Source: Pseudarcicella hirudinis (lineage in GTDB: Bacteria; Bacteroidota; Bacteroidia; Cytophagales; Spirosomataceae). From it: DNA of 64,000 nucleotides. The stretch lies in contig NZ_FOXH01000010.1 of assembly GCF_900115665.1 (NCBI RefSeq), forward strand, positions 158,326-222,325, read 5' to 3'. Below the pieces are notes generated by a model. The model made no database searches. It had not been told where the DNA came from and saw only the letters and a list, made by a program, of their open reading frames with translations. The first letter of the stretch is position 1, and each line of letters opens with the position of its first letter. Below are positions 53,352 to 63,108 of this stretch, in pieces. Both the position numbers and the translations under genes were made by a program.

Positions 53352-55490
53352 TTATTTCGGAGTCTTTTCCAGGGCCGTTACCATTTCCTTCGCTCTTGGA
53401 ATCAGCGGACTTTTCGGATAACTCTTCAGAAATGTATCAAGTGCTTTTTGATAAGCCTGTAAATCCTGGGTTTTTCCCAGCAATAAGATCTTAAGGAATA
53501 CAAACTTATCCTCCAGATGATTATTGGGATATTCTTTGAGTGCAGTATCAATAAAGCTTAATGCATCTGTATAATTCTGCTGAGAATAATATTCGTACGC
53601 TTCTTCATAAAGTTTCTGAGCCTCAGATTCTTTTCCCGAACTTAAAGGGGAATCCTCACCTTTGGTTACGAGTCTGGTAAAATAAGAATCTGGGAATTTA
53701 TTAAGCAGCTTCTCTTTATAGAATGCCTGACCGGTTGAGTTTCCTTCACTCAGCAGATATAGTAAATACAGCACTTCAACCTCATAGCTTGTTTTAGGGA
53801 AATCCGACAGTAATTTCTCAAAGGTAATAACTGCATTTCTCGGCTGATTTAAGCTGAGTTTATAAATCTTTCCCAAAGCAAAATAGGCATCTTCCTGTTT
53901 CTTTTTAGACGCTGATAAGGTTTCAGGCGTAAAAGGGATTTTGGCAAGAATTTCCTGTTTCATAGCCTTTAATTTACCTTCATTTACATCTGCAACAGGC
54001 TGAAGATTGGCCGGCTGGCCTACTCCGGTCGGATTGGAAAGAGAATTTCCGTCTCCAAAACCATTTGAATCTTTATTTCTTCTTCTCCAGTTATCTTCCA
54101 GCGGCCGGATACTCCATTTTTGAACAAACTCTCCTTTCCCTTTCAAAACGGCTACTGAATTATAAAAGTAAAAGGATTGCAGTGAAGGATCCGCAGGATT
54201 TCTTGCCGCAAGTTGTTGTTGTCCTCTGTTTACTACTTCCTGAGCTTTGGCCATTTCCATAATTTCTTTGGCCTGTTTATCACGGATAATTTTATCAATG
54301 GCTTTGTCCAGCGCATTCCGGTCCAGTTTTGCTAATTTCTGAAGAGAATCTTCAGTTTTAATGATGGTAACCTGTTTCACATAATCGTCCAGGAAAGCTT
54401 TTCTTTCAGATACTTTTTTTGCCTGAGGATCTTTGGGCGGAATTAAAGCAGCCGTGCTGTCGTAATAGGCTGCAGCAATTTCGTAGTTCTGAAGTTTTTC
54501 ATAATTCAGGTCTGCCAGTTTCAGGTAAATAAATGGAAGCTGAGCCGTATTGGTATTTTTTCGAATAGACTCATTCAGGTATTTAGAAGTTCCGTCAGGA
54601 TTATTTTTACGTTCTTCTACCGAGGCCATAGCCTCATAAATTTTATCCTGAAGGTCTTTATTTTTAGAATCACTTAAAAGTTTCTGGAAACCTTCTGTCG
54701 TTCCTTTCAGAAGAGAATTGTTAAGATTAGCATAGAAACCTAAGTCATAGGAAGGACGGTTTTTCCGAACCTGATCATAATGATACATTGCTCTTTCCAT
54801 GCTTCCGAGTACTTCATACATTTGTCCGCATGCGAAATGAATCCTGGCCTTTTGTTCATTTTTCTTCATCAGCGGAAACGTCTCTTCCAAAATTGCGACA
54901 CTGGTCTTATATTCTTTTTTCTGTTGATGAAGATAAGCTTTCGTGATATAGAAATCCCTGAGGTTTTCATCGTTTAAGGGCTCTTCTCTCAAAAGTTCTG
55001 CTACACGTCCGGCAGTCTGATAATCTTCCTGCTCAATGTAGGCACGCATAAGCTGGATAAGACCTTTGTCTTTGGCATTATCATCGTCACTGATCGTGTT
55101 GACATATTTAAAAGTTTCTACTGCATTTTTAAAGTCTTCTTTCAGCAAGCGGGCGATACCAATTAAGACATAACTGTCGTCAAGCCACTTTGAATTCTGG
55201 TGTCTTTCTGCAACAAGTGAAGCTTTCTTAATAACGGCATCCAGCTGGGTTTTCACAGATCCGGCAGAAATGGAATCAGTAGGAATAAGAATTGGAAGAA
55301 TCTGGCTGTAATTATCGTTTCTTGAATCAAATAATTTTTTTTGAGCTTCTTTCAATAAAAGATTAGCTTGCCAGTAAGCGTTATATTTTGCGTTAAGATT
55401 GTGGAATCCTACGTTAACAGGGGAATTGCTGTATTGAGAGCAAGCTCCTGATAAAATACTGATAATGAAAAGATAATATATTTTTTTCAT
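53352..55490 (-). CDS. T9SS periplasmic lipoprotein PorW/SprE
   Basis: The 712-residue lipoprotein (lipobox LSGAC, Cys17) begins with the PorW/SprE hallmark NLNAKYNAYWQANLLLKEA. Many TPR helices follow (about 85-345, and again near 560-700), with a Gln/Lys-rich helical stretch between. PorW/SprE is needed for type IX secretion and gliding and bridges the translocon and the PorKLMN motor. It is unlinked to gldKLMN here, as usual. Confidence 0.92.
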   Translation of the reverse strand: MKKIYYLFIISILSGACSQYSNSPVNVGFHNLNAKYNAYWQANLLLKEAQKKLFDSRNDNYSQILPILIPTDSISAGSVKTQLDAVIKKASLVAERHQNSKWLDDSYVLIGIARLLKEDFKNAVETFKYVNTISDDDNAKDKGLIQLMRAYIEQEDYQTAGRVAELLREEPLNDENLRDFYITKAYLHQQKKEYKTSVAILEETFPLMKKNEQKARIHFACGQMYEVLGSMERAMYHYDQVRKNRPSYDLGFYANLNNSLLKGTTEGFQKLLSDSKNKDLQDKIYEAMASVEERKNNPDGTSKYLNESIRKNTNTAQLPFIYLKLADLNYEKLQNYEIAAAYYDSTAALIPPKDPQAKKVSERKAFLDDYVKQVTIIKTEDSLQKLAKLDRNALDKAIDKIIRDKQAKEIMEMAKAQEVVNRGQQQLAARNPADPSLQSFYFYNSVAVLKGKGEFVQKWSIRPLEDNWRRRNKDSNGFGDGNSLSNPTGVGQPANLQPVADVNEGKLKAMKQEILAKIPFTPETLSASKKKQEDAYFALGKIYKLSLNQPRNAVITFEKLLSDFPKTSYEVEVLYLLYLLSEGNSTGQAFYKEKLLNKFPDSYFTRLVTKGEDSPLSSGKESEAQKLYEEAYEYYSQQNYTDALSFIDTALKEYPNNHLEDKFVFLKILLLGKTQDLQAYQKALDTFLKSYPKSPLIPRAKEMVTALEKTPK

Positions 55491-55709
55491 CCAAAATTGA
55501 TGTAAGAAACAAGAAGAGGTAGGTTGAACGAAACAAGATTTTAAAACCGGAAGCCTCCGGGAATTTATTTGTCATGTTTACCCTAACGTAAATTAATGCA
55601 AATTTAGTATCAGTTTCCATGCCAATTCTTTAAATTGACAACTAAGTTTAAATTTAAGTTAATAATCGTTGATTTTTGATCTGAAACGAACATTTACAAA
55701 GATTTTTAT

Positions 55710-55925
55710 ATGGAAAACAAGAATCAGGAACCCGATCAGAACCCCTACCTGAAATATATGGGAGCAGGTACACAAATGCTGGTGAGTATTGGTGCAGGAG
55801 TGTACCTCGGCCTTAAGCTGGATGAATGGTTTCAGACAAAAACTCCATGGTTTACCATTGCCTGTTCTATGCTTTTTATTTTTGGATCGATGTACCTCTT
55901 TATTAAAAGCCTTCCCAAAGAATAA
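55710..55925 (+). CDS. AtpZ/AtpI-family protein
   Basis: The 71-residue product has two membrane segments (about 20-36 and 46-65) and the family pattern YLKYMGAGTQMLVSIGAGVYLGLKLDEWF. AtpZ/AtpI proteins help assemble the F0 rotor or carry cations for the ATP synthase. The expected F0 genes (atpB, atpE) do not follow: after a 317-bp gap comes mrdA. Confidence 0.85.
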   Translation: MENKNQEPDQNPYLKYMGAGTQMLVSIGAGVYLGLKLDEWFQTKTPWFTIACSMLFIFGSMYLFIKSLPKE

Positions 55926-56242
55926 CTAATCAGGTTAGTCCGGGATCAGGGATGAAACCAGAAAAAGGTTCTGATGACAATTATTAAAAATTCTTCAATG
56001 TAAGCCCTAAAAATAATACAACTCTTTCGCTAATAACTTGATAATCTTCTGAAAAAATTCAAATTTTGTATTAATTACAAAAAGGGAGAAAAAAATAGGG
56101 TTTTACTCATTGTTTCTTATCCTTTTGGTGGATGGAAAAGATTTTTTCGCTCTTTTGCATTTAATATTGAAAGCCATTCGTTAAAATTTCAGAAAGTATA
56201 ATTGCCTAAATTAACCAGTAACCCGTAGCGTATTAAGAAGTA
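55926..56242. other. non-coding gap before mrdA
   Basis: This 317-bp AT-rich sequence contains no supported gene or strong promoter match. mreB, mreC and mreD, often found before mrdA, are absent. Confidence 0.5.
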
Positions 56243-58228
56243 GTGGACGAGTTAAGAAAACGAGTAATTCAAGGATTTTTCATATTGGTGGGATTAATCT
56301 TTCTCATCAAACTATTATTTATACAGGTATTGGATGATACTTATGAAAGAGCTGCGGATAATAACGCCATTCGTAAGGTCGTTCAGGTGCCGTTCCGCGG
56401 AGAAATCTATGACCGGAATAAGAAATTAATCGTGTATAACACACCTGTTTACGATCTGTATATCACACCCAGAAAAGCCAGAGTACAGGATACCCTCAGA
56501 TTTTGCAGGATTTTTGATATCAGGAAACGGGATTTTGACAGCCTCACCACAATCGCCAAAAGATTCTCAAAAGTAAGACCTTCGCTTTTTCTCCGTCAGC
56601 TTTCCAAAGAAGATTTTGCGAGAGTACAGGATGCTTTGGTAGATTATCCGGGCTTTACTTTTTCTACAAATGCCCGAAGAACTTATCAGGCACCTACCAT
56701 GGCAAATGCCCTTGGATATATTGGCGAAATCAGCCCGGAAAGACTTGAAAATCAGGAGGAAGAGTATTACCAGCAAGGCGATTATATTGGTGTGACCGGA
56801 CTTGAAAAGCAATATGAAGATGTTTTGAGAGGCCAGAGAGGTGTGAAATATATGATGGTAAACAGCAATGGTGTTGAAAAAGGAGCCTATAAAAACGGAG
56901 CGCTTGATATCAACCCGGTAGCCGGAACAAATCTTATTTCTTCTGTGGATTTAGGAGTTCAGGAACTGGCAGACAGCCTCATGCAAAATAAAGTAGGAAG
57001 TATTGTAGCCATTGAGCCTAAAACCGGAGAGGTGATTGCTATGGCTTCAGCACCAACTTATGATCCGTTTCTCTTGTCGGGTCGTAATTTCTCCAAATAT
57101 TACCGCACACTTGCCTTAAATAACTTAAATCCTTTACTGAATCGTCCGCCAAGTGCGTATTATCGTCCCGGATCAACATTTAAAATAATCCAATCTCTCG
57201 TTGGTTTGCAAATGGGTGTGATTACTCCCAATACAATTCAGGGTGATGGCGGCTCTCCGATGCATTGTCATGGTCATAGTGCACTTAATTTAAGGGGAGC
57301 TATTATGCAATCCTGCAATGGTTATTTTTATCATACTTTCAAACGAATGATTTATAATAACAATGAACCCAATCTGTTTAAAAAATCGGCAATCGGATTG
57401 AGAAAATGGGATGAACTGGTTGCTAAATTTGGAATCGGACAGGAGCTGGGTATTGATTTGCCAAATGAGAAAAGAGGAAAGTTACCGGACGTGGATTACT
57501 ATAACAAAGTCTATAAAGGTCAGTTTACCTGGAAATTTTCCAATTTCTACTCTTTAAGTATCGGGGAAGGAGAGTTAATCGTAAGTCCTTTGAAAATGGC
57601 AAACGTCGCCGCTATCATAGCGAACAGAGGCTGGTATATTCGTCCACATCTGGTGAAAGGAATAGGAACATACGGTAATATTGACCCTAAATATAAAGAG
57701 AAAATAAGTGTTGGGGTGGCTGAAAGGCATTTCAATGTGGTGATTGACGGGATGATGGATGTGGTAAATCATGGAACAGGTACCGGCGCAATTGTTCCGG
57801 GAATTCAGGTTTGCGGTAAGACAGGAACTTCCCAAAACAAAAAAGGAAAGGATAGTGCCATTTTTATTTGCTTTGCTCCTAAAGATGATCCCAAAATTGC
57901 TGTAGCTGTTTTTGTGGAAAATGCCGGATTCGGGGGGTCAGCAAGTGCTCCGATTGCCTCATTGATTATAGAAAGATATTTAACCGGTAAGGTTGAAAGG
58001 GAGGCTATGAAGCAGAAAATTATTGCCACCAGCTATGAAGCGAATGTTATTCCTACCGGAAGCCCTGTGAGATCGAGAGTTGATTCTCTGAAGATCCAAA
58101 TGTATAAATCTTTAAAAGACGGAATCAGAAACCTGGACATCTTTAAGGGGAATTATTACCCTAAAAAGGTTGACAAACCAGTACCGCTTGTACTATTACC
58201 CGGCAATCCGGAAACAAAAAAACAATAA
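56243..58228 (+). CDS. mrdA: penicillin-binding protein 2
   Basis: PBP2 is the elongasome transpeptidase that works with the glycosyltransferase RodA. The 661-residue product starts at GTG 56243 (no better ATG nearby). It has one membrane segment (about 9-27), a PBP dimerisation domain (VPFRGEIYDRNKKLIVYNTPVYDL) and a transpeptidase domain with the Ser311 SxxK motif (YRPGSTFKI), SCN (QSCNGYF) and KTGTSQ. The length is normal. rodA follows after 19 bp. Confidence 0.96.
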   Translation: MDELRKRVIQGFFILVGLIFLIKLLFIQVLDDTYERAADNNAIRKVVQVPFRGEIYDRNKKLIVYNTPVYDLYITPRKARVQDTLRFCRIFDIRKRDFDSLTTIAKRFSKVRPSLFLRQLSKEDFARVQDALVDYPGFTFSTNARRTYQAPTMANALGYIGEISPERLENQEEEYYQQGDYIGVTGLEKQYEDVLRGQRGVKYMMVNSNGVEKGAYKNGALDINPVAGTNLISSVDLGVQELADSLMQNKVGSIVAIEPKTGEVIAMASAPTYDPFLLSGRNFSKYYRTLALNNLNPLLNRPPSAYYRPGSTFKIIQSLVGLQMGVITPNTIQGDGGSPMHCHGHSALNLRGAIMQSCNGYFYHTFKRMIYNNNEPNLFKKSAIGLRKWDELVAKFGIGQELGIDLPNEKRGKLPDVDYYNKVYKGQFTWKFSNFYSLSIGEGELIVSPLKMANVAAIIANRGWYIRPHLVKGIGTYGNIDPKYKEKISVGVAERHFNVVIDGMMDVVNHGTGTGAIVPGIQVCGKTGTSQNKKGKDSAIFICFAPKDDPKIAVAVFVENAGFGGSASAPIASLIIERYLTGKVEREAMKQKIIATSYEANVIPTGSPVRSRVDSLKIQMYKSLKDGIRNLDIFKGNYYPKKVDKPVPLVLLPGNPETKKQ

Positions 58229-58247
58229 AATTTTCATACAGTAAATT

Positions 58248-59540
58248 TTGGCAAGAGAAGAGCAACAAATATCGAGAAACCTGGATTGGGTGACTGTCCT
58301 TTTATTTTTAATTTGTGTAGGAGTAGGATGGTCTAACATTTATGCAGCCGTGTATGACCCGGAACATCCGCTGTGGGTTTTTGATAAGGAATTTTATGAT
58401 ACCAATGCCGGAAAGCAGATTATCTGGATTGGTACCACTATATTGCTGATTATCTCAATATTGGTAATAGACTACAGGTTTTATGAGACTTTTGCCTTTT
58501 TCATATATGGTTTCTTTATTTTACTGCTGATAGGCGTAATTCTTTTCGGGGCGACAATTAACGGTTCTCACTCCTGGTTTAAAATCGGAGGTTTTTCCCT
58601 GCAACCCGCCGAATTTGCCAAGATGGCCACAGTACTGGCACTGGCAAGGTATATCAGTACCCCTCTTGTAAATTTAACCCGTTTCAGAGACCAGTTCAAT
58701 GTGGCTTTAATTGTCGCAGTTCCTCCATTATTGATTATTGCTTCAAACGAAACAGGATCAGCTCTGGTCTTTGCTTCTTTAATGATTGTGCTATACAGAG
58801 AAGGCCTTCCGGGGATTTATCCGGCTATTTTACTGACGCTGATTACTTTGTTCATTCTGGCTCTTTTAGTAGAGTCTCTGTATATTTTTATAGGATTGCT
58901 GATATTGGCCGGAATCATTATTCTGATACAGCCACGTTACGAAAGAACCGTCAGAAATGCAGTTCTTTTAGGGGTTATTATTGCCGGAATGATGGCACTG
59001 GTTTTTGCTGTTGATTTTGTGATAGAGGATGTTCTAAAAGAACACCAGCGCAATCGTATTAAAGTACTCATCGACCCGACTATCGATAGAAAAGGGGTTG
59101 GTTATCACGTAACACAATCTAAAATTGCGATTGGCTCCGGTGGTTTATTGGGAAAAGGTTTTCTTGAAGGAACACAGACTAAATTCGATTTTGTACCCGA
59201 ACAAAGTACAGATTTTATTTTCTGTACCATTGGAGAGGAGCATGGATTCCTGGGAAGCATTTTTGTTATTTCCTTGTTTATAGCACTTTTGCTCAGACTG
59301 GTTTATCTGGCAGACCGACAGAAGTCGAGGTTTGCCAGAGTATACGGTTATGGGGTGGCTTCCATTATTTTCTTCCACTTTTTGGTAAATCTGGGGATGA
59401 CCATTGGCTTAATGCCCGTAATCGGAATCCCATTGCCTTTCTTTAGCTACGGAGGGTCTTCTCTCTGGTCTTTTTCAATCTTGTTATTTATCTTCCTCAA
59501 ACTGGATTCTCAGCGTTCTCAAATGCTGGCCCGTTGGTAG
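58248..59540 (+). CDS. rodA: rod shape-determining glycosyltransferase RodA
   Basis: The 430-residue SEDS protein polymerises glycan strands at the lateral wall together with PBP2. About ten membrane segments are visible. The family motifs are present: GSHSWFKIGGFSLQPAEFAKM, DFIFCTIGEEHGFLG, and PVIGIPLPFFSYGGSSLWSF. It starts with TTG 58248; no in-frame ATG exists nearby. It is 19 bp after mrdA, fitting translational coupling. Confidence 0.96.
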   Translation: MAREEQQISRNLDWVTVLLFLICVGVGWSNIYAAVYDPEHPLWVFDKEFYDTNAGKQIIWIGTTILLIISILVIDYRFYETFAFFIYGFFILLLIGVILFGATINGSHSWFKIGGFSLQPAEFAKMATVLALARYISTPLVNLTRFRDQFNVALIVAVPPLLIIASNETGSALVFASLMIVLYREGLPGIYPAILLTLITLFILALLVESLYIFIGLLILAGIIILIQPRYERTVRNAVLLGVIIAGMMALVFAVDFVIEDVLKEHQRNRIKVLIDPTIDRKGVGYHVTQSKIAIGSGGLLGKGFLEGTQTKFDFVPEQSTDFIFCTIGEEHGFLGSIFVISLFIALLLRLVYLADRQKSRFARVYGYGVASIIFFHFLVNLGMTIGLMPVIGIPLPFFSYGGSSLWSFSILLFIFLKLDSQRSQMLARW

Positions 59541-59754
59541 TAAACAGGTTTTCCGGTAATAAATGAGCTTTTTGGTGCACAGCAATTGATTTTCAATATC
59601 AGGATAATCTTTTGCTGTGTTTCGAAGGGGCAATACTTCATTTCTCCCATATCAAAACTCCTCAGGTGATCATCAGGGTATTATTTTTCCGAAAATTGTA
59701 TCAGGATTCATTAAAACGAAGTAAATTCAGTTTCTAACTCTTTTTTCTTTGAAA

Positions 59755-60990
59755 ATGACTGAAACTTCTATCTCACGAAACACTAAAATTCTTATTGCAG
59801 TAGCCTCCCTGGGCTACTTTGTAGATGTATATGACCTGATATTATTTGGCGTGGTAAGAAACCAAAGTCTGGCCAGTTTAGGACTATCCAAAGAACAACA
59901 ATTGTCGCAAGGTTTAAATCTGTTGAATATCCAGATGGCAGGTATGCTGTTAGGAGGCATAATCTGGGGGATCTGGGGCGACAAAAAAGGAAGAAAATCG
60001 GTATTGTTTGGCTCCATTCTCCTGTATTCACTTGCCAATGTTGCCAATGGATTTGTACATGACCTTACTACCTATGCAATTCTCAGATTTTTAGCAGGAA
60101 TAGGGCTGGCAGGAGAATTAGGTGCCGGGATAACACTCGTTAATGAATCTCTGCCCAGAGAAAAAAGAGGAATTGGTGCTTTGTTTATCGCAGGAGTCGG
60201 GGCATTGGGAGCTGTGACTGCCGCAATCATTGCCGGTTTAAGTCCTGACCCAGAATGGTGGAGGATTTCCTATTTTATCGGAGGAGCAATGGGGCTGGCG
60301 TTGCTGGTTTTGCGTGTCGGAACGTTCGAATCTGTACTTTTTAAGAATGTAAAAGAAGATGTTTCCAAAGGAGATTTTATAAGTCTTTTTACCAATACAG
60401 AGCGATTTAAAAAATACATTTACTGCATTTTGATAGGCTTACCTGTCTGGTGTGTTGTCGGTATTCTGATTCTTGCCGCTCCTGAACTTAGTAAAGCGTT
60501 AGGTATAACAGGAGAACCGATTCTCGGGAATAAAACGATCATGTACACGTATATAGGTCTTTCAATCGGGGACTTTTTAAGTGGTTTAATAAGTCAGCTG
60601 TTACGAAGCAGGAAAAAGACCGTCTATATATTTGTCGGGATCTGCTTCTTTTTTATTGTCTGTTATCTGTATCTCTGTAACGGAGTTTCTTCTGACATTT
60701 TTTACATCATATGCTTAATGCTGGGCTTCTTTGGAGGATACTGGGCGGTTTTCGTAACGATGGCTTCAGAACAATTTGGTACAAACCTGAGAGCCACTGT
60801 TACCACCACGGTACCTAATTTCGTTCGGGGAGCACTGATTCCTATCACCATAGGTTTTAAAGCATTAATACCACAAATAGGTATTGTAAATGCCGCCATG
60901 GTAGTAGGGGTGGTTTGTTGCTTTTCAGCACTTTGGGCTACCACTAAACTGGATGAAACTTTTACAAAAGACCTCGATTACCTGGAATAA
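59755..60990 (+). CDS. MFS transporter
   Basis: The product, about 411 residues, has about 12 membrane segments and the major-facilitator motif GIWGDKKGRK between segments 2 and 3. RFLAGIGLAGELGAGITLVNESLPREKRG resembles the sugar/metabolite-proton symporter branch. The substrate is unknown. ATG 59755 is used; the TTG at 59749 adds only two residues. The gene is followed closely (62 bp) by the kinase-like gene. Confidence 0.88.
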   Translation: MTETSISRNTKILIAVASLGYFVDVYDLILFGVVRNQSLASLGLSKEQQLSQGLNLLNIQMAGMLLGGIIWGIWGDKKGRKSVLFGSILLYSLANVANGFVHDLTTYAILRFLAGIGLAGELGAGITLVNESLPREKRGIGALFIAGVGALGAVTAAIIAGLSPDPEWWRISYFIGGAMGLALLVLRVGTFESVLFKNVKEDVSKGDFISLFTNTERFKKYIYCILIGLPVWCVVGILILAAPELSKALGITGEPILGNKTIMYTYIGLSIGDFLSGLISQLLRSRKKTVYIFVGICFFFIVCYLYLCNGVSSDIFYIICLMLGFFGGYWAVFVTMASEQFGTNLRATVTTTVPNFVRGALIPITIGFKALIPQIGIVNAAMVVGVVCCFSALWATTKLDETFTKDLDYLE

Positions 60991-61052
60991 TTATCGTAAT
61001 CCTGATTTCAAGGCGCAGAGAGCCTTTTTATTTTTTCAGTAAACTGTTTGAA

Positions 61053-62075
61053 ATGGCCCTTATTACAAAGAAAAAAATACCGTTCAGAATTAATAATCAA
61101 CTCCGTAAGTATTTGATGAAATACAACCGTGAGTTTCCGTTACCAATTCAATATGAGGATCTGAAGCGTTTCGAGAATACGATTTCTTTGTATGACAAAA
61201 AAGGGAATGATACTTTATGGGAAACCGTTTTCTACTCTCCTTCAGAAATTGAAGAGATTTATGAGGCATTAAAAACAATTTATGCCGATTTAAAGACTGA
61301 CGGAGATGAAAAGGTAATCAAACACCTTACTGTTGACAGAGTGGATATTTGTTCTTATGGCAATACCCAACCTTTCAGAATCAGGATTGTTAACCGGGTG
61401 AATGACAATTTTGACTATTTCTATATCAAAAGAGCTGATGCATCCAGGGTGTATGGCCTGGAACTTGAACATATTCTTTCTCCAAATCGTATCAGTTATA
61501 TCACCAACCGGGAAACGCTTATAGAAGAACATATTGCCGGAATACCGGGAGATCAGTTTTTCAAATCAAATCTGACCGCCCCTGATCTGAATCCTATCAG
61601 GTTGGCAAAAGAGTTTATTAAATTCAACGAGCGCTGTTTTGTACAATTGCTGGGAGATATGCACTCTTCCAATTTTGTTATAGTTACTACTCCTGATTTT
61701 GAGGAAACTTATTACCGGATCAGAGCAATTGATTTCGATCAGCAAAGTTATGAAGCCAAGAGATCTGTTTATATGCCACAGTATTTTAAACAGAATAATC
61801 CGCTGATAGAGCTGGGAATGAAATACATGACGCCGGAGTCGGTAAAGCAATATCAGTATGAAGAAAGAGCCTTAATGTCCGGAAGACTAAGGGTGGAAAG
61901 CCAGCGGACATATGATTTAATGGACGTAATGGCTAAAGATGAAATATCATTGCCTGAGAATATCGACCAGCTCAGAAAGGAACTGGCTGATTTCTATGGA
62001 GACAAGAAGTTTTTGAAATGCAAAACAATGGGAGAGATTGTCTGGACAAGTCTGGAGCTCGTGATGATGCATTAA
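61053..62075 (+). CDS. uncharacterised protein with kinase-fold (APH/HipA-like) motifs
   Basis: The 340-residue cytoplasmic protein has no recognised family name here. It shows the ordered signature of a protein-kinase-like/phosphotransferase fold: a candidate ATP Lys (YFYIKRADA, Lys126), a hinge-like acidic stretch (LIEEHIAGIPG, about 157-165), a catalytic loop GDMHSSN with Asp202 and Asn207, and AIDFDQ with Asp227/Asp229 as the metal-binding DFD equivalent. The N-terminal 110 residues are unlike kinases. The substrate is unknown. The call is a fold inference. Confidence 0.65.
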   Translation: MALITKKKIPFRINNQLRKYLMKYNREFPLPIQYEDLKRFENTISLYDKKGNDTLWETVFYSPSEIEEIYEALKTIYADLKTDGDEKVIKHLTVDRVDICSYGNTQPFRIRIVNRVNDNFDYFYIKRADASRVYGLELEHILSPNRISYITNRETLIEEHIAGIPGDQFFKSNLTAPDLNPIRLAKEFIKFNERCFVQLLGDMHSSNFVIVTTPDFEETYYRIRAIDFDQQSYEAKRSVYMPQYFKQNNPLIELGMKYMTPESVKQYQYEERALMSGRLRVESQRTYDLMDVMAKDEISLPENIDQLRKELADFYGDKKFLKCKTMGEIVWTSLELVMMH

Positions 62076-62346
62076 AAGGATTTTGAATAAGTATTTGTCT
62101 TATGCAAAATCCTGGAAAAGGGATATTTAGGTTTAAGCCGATTTTTTGGGAATTGAAAATTATACTCATTGGCAGTTATAAAGCAATAGCAAAAAATGTT
62201 TTGAATCAAGCGGGGTAAACCCTTATCTGTTTATTATTCCCGGAAGATATTTTCGATGTTGCTTGCGATTTACTCATTTATGCGGACAGATGAGGGGAAT
62301 GATCTACCAAAAAGAAAAGCAAGCCTTCCAGCCTGCTTTATTATAG
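62076..62346. other. intergenic region
   Basis: Between the kinase-like gene and the SH3 gene I find only a hairpin (62312-62343) that would terminate the minus-strand SH3 gene. No supported gene is present. Confidence 0.45.
62306..62340 (-). terminator. hairpin after the SH3-domain gene
   Basis: On the minus strand AAAGCAGGC and GCTTGCTTT (with one G-T pair) surround a short loop and are followed by a CTTTTT run. Confidence 0.6.
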
Positions 62347-63108
62347 CTATTCTACATCGTTTTTCTTTATCCAGCCTTCGATGGTTTTCGAGCCATAGTA
62401 TCGGATTTTTAGCCAATCATCTTGGGTTTCTAAAATCTCTACTTCATCACCTTTGAGGAGGTACATTTGGGATGGTTTCCCGGGGGATTTATTAATGATA
62501 ACTTTATTGTTGCTTATCTTATCCATTTTATCTCTACGTAGGTATCTAATAAAATCTTGGACAGACTGGGGAGGTTCTAAGATACGTGTTATTCCACCAA
62601 TCGTTGTAGGGGACGGAAGCCAAGTCCTATTCGTTTCAATATGATTTGGCATACTAATTACAAATGAATAGGACATCGTTCCATGTTGATTCTCAATATT
62701 TGGATTTGGAATCGTATCAGCATCCTCAGTAACGAAAAGGTTGTTATTCCCTATTGGATTTATTTTCAAATCCAAAAAAATCGAATCTTTGGGAATAGGA
62801 ATATAAACATCATTTTTAACAGAATCTATATACCGAAAAGGACTTCGTTCGAAAAAACAATAAAAGCTAATTGGTTTCTTGGGAATTTTCTCATTCTCAA
62901 TATTATATAATCTATTTTCATTATATATCCAGATGCTTTGATCAGCATTAGGAAAATTATCATTTCTTTCATAAACCCATGCATATCCTTCTAGAAATTT
63001 ATTTGCAGTTAATACTGTTTTATTTTTTCTATTTGAAGCTTTATCTTGTTGTATTTGTGCTGTACCTTTTGTAACAATCAGCAAACATAGTATCCAAATC
63101 TTATTCAT
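62347..63108 (-). CDS. secreted protein with C-terminal SH3 domain
   Basis: The 253-residue protein has a signal peptide (NKIWILCLLIVTKGTAQ) and an uncharacterised middle domain. A C-terminal bacterial SH3-like domain follows (about 205-253; MYLLKGDEVEILETQDDWLKIRYYGSKTIEGWIKKNDVE), which often binds peptidoglycan peptides. Its ATG overlaps the TGA of the GH19 gene by four bases (ATGA), so the two are tightly coupled. That arrangement and the periplasmic targeting fit an immunity protein against the upstream wall-degrading domain. This is inferred, not shown. Confidence 0.8.
   Translation of the reverse strand: MNKIWILCLLIVTKGTAQIQQDKASNRKNKTVLTANKFLEGYAWVYERNDNFPNADQSIWIYNENRLYNIENEKIPKKPISFYCFFERSPFRYIDSVKNDVYIPIPKDSIFLDLKINPIGNNNLFVTEDADTIPNPNIENQHGTMSYSFVISMPNHIETNRTWLPSPTTIGGITRILEPPQSVQDFIRYLRRDKMDKISNNKVIINKSPGKPSQMYLLKGDEVEILETQDDWLKIRYYGSKTIEGWIKKNDVE

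Noticed and set aside
59577..59620. Hairpin with CACAGCA/TGCTGTG arms after rodA
   Set aside because: The loop is about 24 bases and no clear T-tract follows, so I do not call it a terminator.
62256..62456. 66-codon plus-strand frame near the SH3 gene
   Set aside because: It overlaps the terminator and the antisense of the SH3 domain, with no support as a protein.
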